The position numbers and the translations under genes were made by a program. A stretch of DNA of 5,768 nucleotides from Bacillota bacterium (GTDB lineage: Bacteria > Bacillota > Clostridia > Christensenellales > CAG-138). The stretch spans positions 1 through 5,768 of the forward strand of contig JAEEYN010000066.1 in NCBI GenBank assembly GCA_016288175.1, read 5' to 3'. The notes below the pieces were generated by a model. The model was not told the origin of the DNA, searched no databases, and saw only the letters and a list, made by a program, of their open reading frames with translations. Shown here in pieces: positions 1-4,950 of this stretch (within the stretch, counting starts at the first letter, position 1; every line of letters begins with the position of its first letter).

Positions 1-32
1 CTTGTGCTTCGCTCTCTCAAGCGAGCTCGACT

Positions 33-61
33 ATTATACCTCGCCCCTCCCCTTTTGTCAA
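33..61 (-). promoter_or_regulatory. Consensus sigma-A promoter firing out of the left edge
   Basis: Read on the minus strand, positions 61-56 are TTGACA and 38-33 are TATAAT, separated by exactly 17 bp (55-39). Both boxes match the vegetative sigma factor consensus fully. The predicted transcription start is near position 26, so the gene served lies beyond the left edge. The short transcribed part (about 26-1) can form a small 5-bp hairpin (TCGCT/AGCGA). Promoters this strong often serve stable RNA or highly expressed protein genes, but which one applies here cannot be told from the window. Confidence 0.85.
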
Positions 62-63
62 GC

Positions 64-184
64 TTTTTTTCTATTTATTTTTTCGTCCTGCTTTTCTTTC
101 GTTTTTTCCATATCCCGATTGACTTTTTCGCGTCATTATCCCCCGTTTTATGCCACTTTCCCTCCGCAATATTTTTTCTATTTT
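64..184 (-). promoter_or_regulatory. Spaced A-tracts upstream of the left-edge promoter (UP-element or curvature-like)
   Basis: The plus strand has T-runs at 64-70, 78-83, 92-95 with 97-99, 102-107, 124-128, 146-149 and 172-177, which are A-runs upstream of the -35 box on the minus strand. The centres from 67 to 147 fall roughly 11-13 or 21-22 bp apart, close to one or two helical turns. Such tracts can bend DNA and contact the alpha-subunit C-terminal domain of RNA polymerase. The tracts and spacing are seen directly; the role is inferred. No gene is supported in this stretch. Confidence 0.5.
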
Positions 185-478
185 GTTGGATATTCGCTGA
201 TCTGTGCAACCTTCCGCGGCTCTTGAGCGTTATATTACGCCCGATCAGCGTCCGTCATTACGGCAAAACACCTCATCCGTCAGCCTTCGCCTGCCGCCTT
301 CCCTCGTCGTCGCGTACTCCATATCCCTCGCTCCCGCGCAAGCGCACGAGCTCACTCATTCCGTCGCTCCTCATCTCCGCAAAAGATCTCGCTCTGGTTT
401 TCTGTTCGGTTGTAAACGCCCTCACGACGGTTCGCTGTCGCTGCCACTCCGCTGCGGTCGTTTCAAAACGGAAGGCAT
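185..478. other. Gene-free intergenic stretch containing repeat copy A
   Basis: No reading frame here has a ribosome site or a recognisable protein product. The stretch contains the short dyad CCGT-CATT-ACGG at 253-264, a segment near 269-300 resembling intergenic repeat sequence I recall from gut Clostridia (CCTCATCCGTCAG at 271-283), and repeat copy A (304-419). It lies between the end of the buk transcript and the left-edge promoter, so any expressed product would have to be an RNA or come from a promoter I cannot see. Confidence 0.5.
304..419 (+). repeat. Dispersed intergenic repeat, copy A
   Basis: This aligns without gaps to 4429-4544 (constant offset 4125). Identity by hand count is about 96 of 116 positions, including a 22-base perfect match at 336-357 versus 4461-4482 and a near-perfect end at 401-419. 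Mismatches are not concentrated at any one codon position, and the frames are not jointly conserved, so it does not behave like a protein-coding duplication. Weak similarity may continue a little to the right. It lies just beyond the buk terminator. The family is probably a dispersed non-coding repeat of this genome; its function is unknown. Confidence 0.75.
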
Positions 479-504
479 AAAAAAGGGATCGCCGAAGCGA
501 TCCC
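479..504 (-). terminator. Intrinsic terminator of buk
   Basis: On the minus strand the sequence reads GGGATCGC-TTCG-GCGATCCC followed by six T. That is a perfect 8-bp GC-rich stem (504-497 pairing with 492-485), a very stable UUCG tetraloop and a U-tract at 484-479. It begins 42 nt after the butyrate kinase stop codon. This is a textbook factor-independent terminator, and it separates buk from the left-edge promoter. Confidence 0.93.
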
Positions 505-510
505 AACCTT

Positions 511-538
511 AACTCATAACTCTAAACTGTAAACTCTC
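511..538. repeat. Four tandem heptamers, consensus AACTCTA
   Basis: Positions 511-517, 518-524, 525-531 and 532-538 read AACTCAT, AACTCTA, AACTGTA and AACTCTC: four head-to-tail heptamers, each differing from AACTCTA at no more than two positions. They lie between the buk stop codon and its terminator hairpin, so they are transcribed as UAGAGUU-type repeats in the buk 3' UTR. No function is evident; slippage-type expansion is a simple explanation. Confidence 0.7.
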
Positions 539-546
539 AGCTCGTC

Positions 547-1629
547 TTACTCGCCGTAAACGCGGGCTTCCTCCTCGCCGGAGAGGACGCGGATCGCGCC
601 GCCGGCGAGCGCTTCAAGCTCGCTTTCGCCGGGATAGACCACGACGGGGGCGATAAAGGAAACCATTTCCTTAATATAGTTGCAGAGGGGCTTAGAATAC
701 GCAAGGCCGCCGGTGAGGATGATCGCCTCCGCGGTGCCCTTCAAAACGGTCGCCATCTCTCCGATCGTCTTCGCGACGTTATAGCCGAGGGCTTCGAAGA
801 CCATCTTTGCCTTCTCATCGCCGGCGAGCATTGCGCGCTCGACGTCGAGAGCGGAGTTGGTTCCCATGTGCGCGACAAAGCCGCCCGCCTTGGAGCAGAA
901 GCCGTAGAGCTGTTCCTTGGTGTACTTTCCGCTGTAGACCATATCGAGAACGATCTTCACGGGGATGCCGCCGGTACGCTCCGGGCTGAAGGGACCTTCG
1001 CCCGCGATGCCGTCGTTGACGTCGATAACAACGCCCTTTTCATGCGCGCCGACGCTGATGCCGCCGCCCATATGCGCAACGATCAGGTTGACGTCGTTAT
1101 ACTTTTTGCCGTGCTCCTTGCAGTACATGCGTGCGCTCGCCTTCTGGTTGAGGCAGTGGAAAACGCAGGTGCGCTCGACGTCCGGGAGGCCGGTGACCTT
1201 CGCGATCTCGTTTCGCTCATCGACGACGACGGGATCCGCGATGAAGCAGGGCTTGCCGTATTCGTCGCCGAGCTGGCGGGCGAAGATGCCGCCGAGGGCG
1301 GATGCGTGGCGCTGCGCGGAGGGAAGGGTCTTGAGATCGTTCAGAAGGGTATCGTTGACGGTGTATACGCCGCTCTTCATGGGCTTCACGATGCCGCCCC
1401 TGCCGATGAACGCATCGACGGTACGGAGGTCGACATTATGCTCCTTGAGAAGGTTCTTGATGAGCTCCATGCGCATGGGCGCCTGCGCGATGATGGTCGG
1501 GCACTTTGCGAGCTCCTCCGCGGTGTGGCGGACGACGCCTTCGAATACCTTGATCTCGCCGTCGTAAACGCCGACTTTGGTGGAGGTCGAACCGGGATTG
1601 ATCGCAAGGATCCTGTATTGCTTTGCCAT
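547..1629 (-). CDS. buk: Butyrate kinase
   Basis: This is a cytoplasmic ASKHA-fold kinase that converts butyryl phosphate and ADP to butyrate and ATP, the last, energy-yielding step of the Ptb-Buk butyrate route. The 360-residue product is the usual family length. Visible motifs are the N-terminal phosphate loop INPGSTSTK (residues 10-18), ADPVVVDE (131-138), the second phosphate motif AHMGGGISVGAH (185-196), the adenosine-site motif ILTGGLAYS (304-312) and PGESELEALAGGA (333-345). The open frame extends 19 codons further upstream (to 1686), but ATG at 1629-1627 is preferred: AAGGGAG (1643-1637) lies 7 nt before it and the protein then starts at the conserved beta strand. The gene has its own promoter and terminator and stands alone. 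The usual partner ptb is not adjacent. A branched-chain or other short-chain fatty acid kinase is a possible alternative, since these enzymes share motifs. Confidence 0.95.
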   Translation of the reverse strand: MAKQYRILAINPGSTSTKVGVYDGEIKVFEGVVRHTAEELAKCPTIIAQAPMRMELIKNLLKEHNVDLRTVDAFIGRGGIVKPMKSGVYTVNDTLLNDLKTLPSAQRHASALGGIFARQLGDEYGKPCFIADPVVVDERNEIAKVTGLPDVERTCVFHCLNQKASARMYCKEHGKKYNDVNLIVAHMGGGISVGAHEKGVVIDVNDGIAGEGPFSPERTGGIPVKIVLDMVYSGKYTKEQLYGFCSKAGGFVAHMGTNSALDVERAMLAGDEKAKMVFEALGYNVAKTIGEMATVLKGTAEAIILTGGLAYSKPLCNYIKEMVSFIAPVVVYPGESELEALAGGAIRVLSGEEEARVYGE

Positions 1630-1636
1630 TGTGTTT

Positions 1637-1643
1637 CTCCCTT
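1637..1643 (-). promoter_or_regulatory. Ribosome binding site of buk
   Basis: AAGGGAG on the minus strand lies 7 nt before the ATG at 1629-1627. It decides this start against the in-frame upstream ATG at 1686, which would fall at the predicted transcription start. Confidence 0.8.
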
Positions 1644-1691
1644 CGTGGAAAATATTGCACCGCAGAGCGGCGGTATTGCTTAACATTCTTA

Positions 1692-1720
1692 ATTATAAAA
1701 GATTAGTTTCCGAAGTGCAA
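1692..1720 (-). promoter_or_regulatory. Sigma-A promoter of buk
   Basis: On the minus strand, TTGCAC (1720-1715) and TATAAT (1697-1692) are separated by exactly 17 bp. The predicted transcription start near 1685 gives a leader of about 56 nt. That leader can form a small hairpin (ACCGC/GCGGT, 1674-1670 with 1663-1659) before the ribosome site. The -10 box is perfect and the -35 box matches TTGACA at four of six positions, so expression is probably strong. Confidence 0.85.
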
Positions 1721-1729
1721 GTATATTCA

Positions 1730-1769
1730 GGTTTTTGCATTCCGCTGCAATTGCGGTTTTTGCGTTCCG
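1730..1769. repeat. Direct repeat pair flanking a palindrome between divergent promoters
   Basis: GGTTTTTGCATTCCG (1730-1744) and GGTTTTTGCGTTCCG (1755-1769) differ at one base and are 25 bp apart. Between them is the perfect 8-bp palindrome GCAATTGC (1747-1754). The block lies between the -35 boxes of buk (1715-1720) and the CNNM operon (1779-1784), where a regulator could affect both transcripts. The repeats are seen directly; regulator binding is inference. Confidence 0.5.
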
Positions 1770-1778
1770 TTTCCGCTC

Positions 1779-1807
1779 TTGCAAATTTCAAAATAATATG
1801 GTAAAAT
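1779..1807 (+). promoter_or_regulatory. Probable sigma-A promoter of the CNNM/CBS operon
   Basis: TTGCAA (1779-1784) and TAAAAT (1802-1807) are separated by 17 bp, with a predicted start near 1814. The resulting leader of about 35 nt ends at the GTG at 1849. This also argues against the upstream TTG at 1822, which would be only a few bases into the transcript. Confidence 0.7.
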
Positions 1808-1832
1808 AATAAATTAGATTATTGTCCATCAA

Positions 1833-1837
1833 AGGAG
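1833..1837 (+). promoter_or_regulatory. Ribosome binding site deciding the GTG start
   Basis: AGGAG lies 11 nt before GTG 1849-1851, slightly long but acceptable for this group. The TTG at 1822 lies upstream of this site and has no ribosome site of its own. Confidence 0.65.
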
Positions 1838-1848
1838 TTGGTAATTTC

Positions 1849-2982
1849 GTGGACGACAGTAGTATATGGCGATGCGTGTCCGCTGCGCCAAACGCGGTCA
1901 ACGCGGGTATAGCGGACGGAATCAATTTCGGCGTGATCGCTGTTTACATTATTCTTATTGTGCTTCTCATCGCCGGCGGCGCTTATTTCGCATCCTGCGA
2001 AACGGCCCTCGCCTCCGTCAACAAGATCCGCATGAAATCCTACGCGGAGGACGGCAACAAAAAAGCGCAGTATGTAATGTACATTTTAAACAATTTCGAT
2101 AAAGCGCTTTCAACGATCCTGATCGGCAACAACATAATGCATATCGCCTGCGCCGCGATCGCCACCCTTTTAACAAGGCAGTTTTTCCGCGGAAGCAGTT
2201 TTCTTGATATCGCCCTCGTCGCTTCCACCGTGCTGACGACGATGGTCGTGTTTCTTGTTGCCGAGATGATCCCGAAATACAGGGCAAAAGCAGCGAGCGA
2301 GCATTACGCGCTGCGCTGCGGCAAGTCCCTCTATATTTTAATGAAGATCCTCACTCCCCTCTCCGCCGTGTTCACCTGGATCAGCACCGGTCTTCACAAC
2401 CTCTTTTTCCGGAAGAAGAAGAGCGAGCCGAGCGTTACGGAGGAGGATCTGACCGACGTCATCGAATCCTTCAAGGATGAACGCGAGGAGGACGGCGAGG
2501 CCGAGACCGAAACAGCAAAGCTGATGGTCAGCGCGCTGCATTTCGGTTTAAAAACCGCAGGTGAATCGATGACGCCCTGGGAGAAGGTGGAGACCCTCGA
2601 TTCCGCGATGGAGATCCGCGAAATCTACGAGCGGGTGCAGGAGACCAACCATTCCCGTTTCCCGATGATGAACGCGAAGGGCCGCGTCGTCGGCGTTCTG
2701 AATATCCGCCCGTTTTTGAAGGCCTATATGAAGGACGGCGAGGAAACGGAGCTCATCGACCTCATCGATACGCCGCTGTTCGTTCGCCCGGATATGCCGG
2801 TGGACGAGCTCCTTTCCGAAATGAGCCACAGCAAGATCCATCTTGCCTTCGTTTCGGACCAAGGCCAGGTCGTCGGCATCATCACGATCGAGGATATCCT
2901 CGAGGAGCTCGTCGGCGAGATCTTCGATGAATCCGATTCGGAAGAGCCCGCCGAACCCGCGGAAGGAGGTGCGACGGCATGA
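1849..2982 (+). CDS. CNNM/CBS-domain membrane protein, short form lacking the CorC_HlyC domain
   Basis: This is a 377-residue inner-membrane protein of the CorC/HlyC (CNNM, formerly DUF21) family, thought to export or sense Mg2+ or related divalent cations. An N-terminal segment of about 27 residues precedes membrane helices near residues 27-48, 92-108, 118-140 and 158-183. Family marks include SCETALASVN (49-58), STILIGNN (88-95) and AEMIPK (138-143), the last lacking the usual Gly before Glu. A charged linker (190-222) leads to a CBS pair: the first around 240-300 has MTPWEKVE where relatives have MTPR plus an acidic residue, and the second ends in GIITIEDILEELVGEI (343-358). The protein stops after an acidic tail with no CorC_HlyC domain. 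The stop overlaps the next gene's start (ATGA). GTG 1849 was chosen over TTG 1822 from the ribosome site and promoter. Membrane family assignment is firm; substrate and direction of transport are inferred. Confidence 0.88.
   Translation: MDDSSIWRCVSAAPNAVNAGIADGINFGVIAVYIILIVLLIAGGAYFASCETALASVNKIRMKSYAEDGNKKAQYVMYILNNFDKALSTILIGNNIMHIACAAIATLLTRQFFRGSSFLDIALVASTVLTTMVVFLVAEMIPKYRAKAASEHYALRCGKSLYILMKILTPLSAVFTWISTGLHNLFFRKKKSEPSVTEEDLTDVIESFKDEREEDGEAETETAKLMVSALHFGLKTAGESMTPWEKVETLDSAMEIREIYERVQETNHSRFPMMNAKGRVVGVLNIRPFLKAYMKDGEETELIDLIDTPLFVRPDMPVDELLSEMSHSKIHLAFVSDQGQVVGIITIEDILEELVGEIFDESDSEEPAEPAEGGATA
2964..2970 (+). promoter_or_regulatory. Strong ribosome binding site of the second CNNM gene
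   Basis: AGGAGGT inside the end of the first gene lies 8 nt before ATG 2979. Together with the 4-bp stop-start overlap (ATGA, 2979-2982) it indicates translational coupling, but the site is strong enough to start on its own. Confidence 0.85.
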
Positions 2983-4316
2983 GCTGGATCTTCTACGTCA
3001 TCGCGCTGATCGTGCTCGTTTGCTTCTCCGCCTTCTTTTCCGGCTCGGAGATCGCCTATTCCTCCGTCAACCCGATGCGCCTCAAACGCATCCATGAAGA
3101 GACCGGCTCGCGAAAAGCCCGCCGCGCGCTCTATATTTCCGACCATTTCGACAGGGCGCTTTCAAGCATCCTGATCGGCAACAACCTCGTCAACCTCGCG
3201 GCGTCCACGATCAGCACCCAGCTTTTCATTAAGCTGCTTGCGGACAGCGGTATCGTCGGCGAAAACGCCTCAGCCGCGATCTCCACGGCGGCGATCACGG
3301 TCTTCGTTCTGATCTTCGGCGAAACGATGCCGAAGCTTGCCGCGAAGGGCGACCCGGAGGATTTCTCCATGACGGTCTCCCGCCCCCTGCGCGGGTTCAT
3401 GATAATCTTCAAGCCCGTTGTCTCCGTCGTGATGAAGATCGTCGGGGGCCTTTCCAAACACTGGAAAACGGAGGAGGACGACGACGCAGTCACCGAGGAC
3501 GATCTTTCCGAAATGATCGACACCGTTGAGGACGAGGGCGTTATCGACGAAGACACGAGCGAGCTTCTGCAGTCCGCGCTGGATTTCCCGGATATCGCGG
3601 TCTATGAGATCATCACCCCGCGCGTGGATATGGTCGCGATCGACGCCGACGACAGCCGCGAGGAGATCATGGCGACGATCGAAAGCTCCGCCTATTCCCG
3701 CATCCCGGTCTATGAGGACAGCATCGACAACATCATCGGCATACTGCACCTCAACACCTTCCTTAAAGCGGTCGCCGCGGGCGGCGAATTCAACGTCCGC
3801 AATTACCTGCTGCCCGTGATGTACCTTCACAAGACAACGATCCTTCCGCAGGCGCTCCGCGAGCTGCGCGAAAAGAAGCTCCACCTTGCGATCGTGACCG
3901 ACGAATACGGCGGAACGATGGGTCTTGTGACGATGGAGGACATCCTCGAACAGCTAGTCGGCGACATCTGGGACGAAAGCGATGAGATCGAGGACGAGGT
4001 CACCGAGATCGGCGAAGACCTCTATGAAGTCGACGGCGATATGCGCATCTACGATTTCCTCGAGGAATTCGGGATCGACGGCGATGATTTCGACGACGAC
4101 AACGCGACCGTCGGCGGTTTCGCGATCGAGCAGCTCGGCGGCTACCCCGCCAAAGGGCAGAGCTTCGATTTCGAGAACCTGACAATTACGATCAAGGCCT
4201 TGCAGAACCTCCGCGTCACGCGGCTGATCGTTAAGGTCAACCCGAAGCCCGAGCCGGAGGATGAGGACGAGATCGACTGGGAGGGCAAGGACGACGAGGA
4301 CGAGGAGAAGGATTGA
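2979..4316 (+). CDS. CNNM/CBS/CorC_HlyC-domain transporter (hemolysin C / CorC family)
   Basis: This is a 445-residue membrane protein with the full family architecture. The CNNM membrane domain has helices near 4-20, 62-84, 99-120 and 136-158 and the marks FFSGSEIAYSSVN (19-31), SSILIGNN (62-69) and FGETMPK (113-119). A cytosolic linker carries VTEDDLSEMI (171-180) and GVIDEDTSELLQSALDF (187-203). Next come a CBS pair (ITPRVDMVAID at 212-222, SRIPVYEDSIDNIIGILH at 240-257, and DEYGGTMGLVTMEDILEQLVGDI at 308-330) and a C-terminal CorC_HlyC domain (about 343-420). The last 22 residues are almost all acidic. Relatives bind ATP-Mg at the CBS pair and move Mg2+ or other divalent cations. Older 'hemolysin' names come from a homologue and should not be read as toxin activity. 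It is paralogous to the preceding gene (compare NNFDKALSTILIGNN with DHFDRALSSILIGNN), so a mixed dimer is plausible but untested. Confidence 0.92.
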   Translation: MSWIFYVIALIVLVCFSAFFSGSEIAYSSVNPMRLKRIHEETGSRKARRALYISDHFDRALSSILIGNNLVNLAASTISTQLFIKLLADSGIVGENASAAISTAAITVFVLIFGETMPKLAAKGDPEDFSMTVSRPLRGFMIIFKPVVSVVMKIVGGLSKHWKTEEDDDAVTEDDLSEMIDTVEDEGVIDEDTSELLQSALDFPDIAVYEIITPRVDMVAIDADDSREEIMATIESSAYSRIPVYEDSIDNIIGILHLNTFLKAVAAGGEFNVRNYLLPVMYLHKTTILPQALRELREKKLHLAIVTDEYGGTMGLVTMEDILEQLVGDIWDESDEIEDEVTEIGEDLYEVDGDMRIYDFLEEFGIDGDDFDDDNATVGGFAIEQLGGYPAKGQSFDFENLTITIKALQNLRVTRLIVKVNPKPEPEDEDEIDWEGKDDEDEEKD

Positions 4317-4331
4317 TGTTTTTTCCTTGAT

Positions 4332-4375
4332 CCGGGCAGCAAACGTCGGCACTGCGTTGCTCCGGCTTGGTTTTT
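4332..4375 (+). terminator. Possible weak terminator of the CNNM/CBS operon
   Basis: Sixteen bases after the stop codon, CCGG-(GC)-AGCAA (4332-4342) can pair with TTGCT-CCGG (4357-4365) across a two-base bulge and a 14-nt loop, followed after CTTGG by five T (4371-4375). The stem is imperfect and the T-run is offset, so this is a weak candidate; no better one exists before the repeat copy. Confidence 0.35.
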
Positions 4376-4428
4376 ACCGCTTCGTCCCGCCGGTCATCGT
4401 TCTCCGAGTTTATGCTCGTGGCATGAAT

Positions 4429-4544
4429 TCGTCGTCGCAAGCTCTGTATCTTTCGCTCTAGCGCAAGCGCACGAGCTCACTCGCTCCGCTGCTCCTCCTC
4501 TCCGAAAAAGGCCGCGCTCGGGTTTTCTGCTCGGTTGTAAACGC
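4429..4544 (+). repeat. Dispersed intergenic repeat, copy B
   Basis: This is the partner of 304-419, in the same orientation and with no gaps. The best-conserved parts are 4461-4482 (perfect 22 bases) and 4521-4544. Copy B lies downstream of the CNNM operon on the coding strand, while copy A lies downstream of buk in the opposite sense relative to that gene, so the element is not simply a 3' UTR part in fixed orientation. Confidence 0.75.
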
Positions 4545-4706
4545 GCTCGCAACGAAAACCTTTCGCTACCACCCTTTTTCGGGTAAATACAGCTTCGCTG
4601 CGGGCGTGTCGTTACGGCTTGAGCAATCGTGGTTCGGCGCCTGGCGCGGCGCCGCGCGCTGACCCGCTGCGGGCTCGCTTCGCCAAAGGCTCGATTCGCA
4701 TGCCAA

Positions 4707-4730
4707 CTTCCCCTCAAGGCGAAGGCTTTT
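4707..4730. repeat. Short hairpin, possible decayed palindromic repeat
   Basis: CTTCCCCT (4707-4714) and AGGCGAAG (4717-4724) pair with one mismatch around a CA loop, and GCTTTT follows. It could act as a weak plus-strand terminator or be a fragment of a palindromic intergenic repeat. Which one is not decidable here. Confidence 0.4.
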
Positions 4731-4837
4731 CAATGCGCTGAACAGCCAACGGGCTCGCTGCACCCGCCGTCAGCCCCCGGATGACGGAGTGTTTATAGTA
4801 TCGCTTTATTATTATCTTTATTATAATTATATTATTG

Positions 4838-4920
4838 TGTAGGATTTTCCGACACTTACTGTAGGATTTTCCGACACCCCCTGTAGGTTTTTCCGACACC
4901 CCTGTAGGATTTTCCGACAC
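4838..4920 (+). repeat. Four-copy direct repeat of an 18-bp dyad unit
   Basis: TGTAGGATTTTCCGACAC occurs exactly at 4838-4855, 4860-4877 and 4903-4920, and with one change (A to T at unit position 7) at 4882-4899. The intervening bases are TTAC, CCCC and CCC, so start-to-start spacing is 22, 22 and 21 bp, about two helical turns. Within each unit the first 17 bases form an imperfect dyad, TGTnGGA-TTT-TCCnACA. The array ends 30 bp before the acetyltransferase ATG and is bordered on its left by an A/T block. It could be an operator array for a repressor, or iteron-like sequence from a replication gene; its minus strand encodes a repetitive peptide in all three frames. Array and spacing are certain; the role is not. 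Confidence 0.9.
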
Positions 4921-4950
4921 TCAAGCGGCGGAACAAAAGCAAAGATTATT

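Larger units (their letters stand above)
4376..4837. other. Gene-free mosaic of repeats, GC-rich hairpins and an AT-rich block
   Basis: I find no supported gene. In order the region holds repeat copy B (4429-4544), a CGGCGCC/GGCGCCG hairpin (4635-4654), a near-perfect 8-bp hairpin CTTCCCCT-CA-AGGCGAAG followed by GCTTTT (4707-4730), a CCGTCA/TGACGG hairpin with a 9-nt loop (4767-4787), and an almost pure A/T block (4804-4836). The hairpin at 4707 resembles intergenic repeats I recall from gut Clostridia. The mixture suggests a site where mobile or decaying sequence has accumulated. Minus-strand frames here lack ribosome sites and recognisable domains. Confidence 0.5.

Noticed and set aside
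4..480. Plus-strand open frame of 158 codons at the left end
   Set aside because: It is phenylalanine/serine-rich because of the T-tracts, has no ribosome site, and runs through the promoter and repeat copy A.
868..1683. Long plus-strand open frame (271 codons) opposite buk
   Set aside because: It is the antisense shadow of a well-matched butyrate kinase gene; it has no ribosome site and no recognisable domain.
1822..1848. TTG at 1822 as start of the first CNNM gene
   Set aside because: It has no ribosome site upstream and is too close to the predicted transcription start; AGGAG at 1833-1837 points to GTG 1849.
3270..3884. Minus-strand open frame of 204 codons opposite the second CNNM gene
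   Set aside because: It is a shadow of a gene with clear family motifs, and the frame is open because of GC-rich codon bias.
4675..4705. tRNA-like T-arm (GGCTCGATTC)
   Set aside because: No acceptor, D or anticodon stems could be fitted on either strand.
4394..4717. Minus-strand open frame of 107 codons across repeat copy B
   Set aside because: It is arginine/alanine/serine-rich low-complexity translation of repeat sequence, with no ribosome site and no matching frame conserved in copy A.
4799..4827. Promoter for the acetyltransferase gene using TATAAT 4822-4827
   Set aside because: The -10 box lies in A/T-rich sequence where matches arise by chance, and the -35 position reads TATCGC; not strong enough to list as a feature.
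4838..4920. CRISPR array
   Set aside because: The spacers are 3-4 bases, the repeats only 18 bp, and there are no cas genes.
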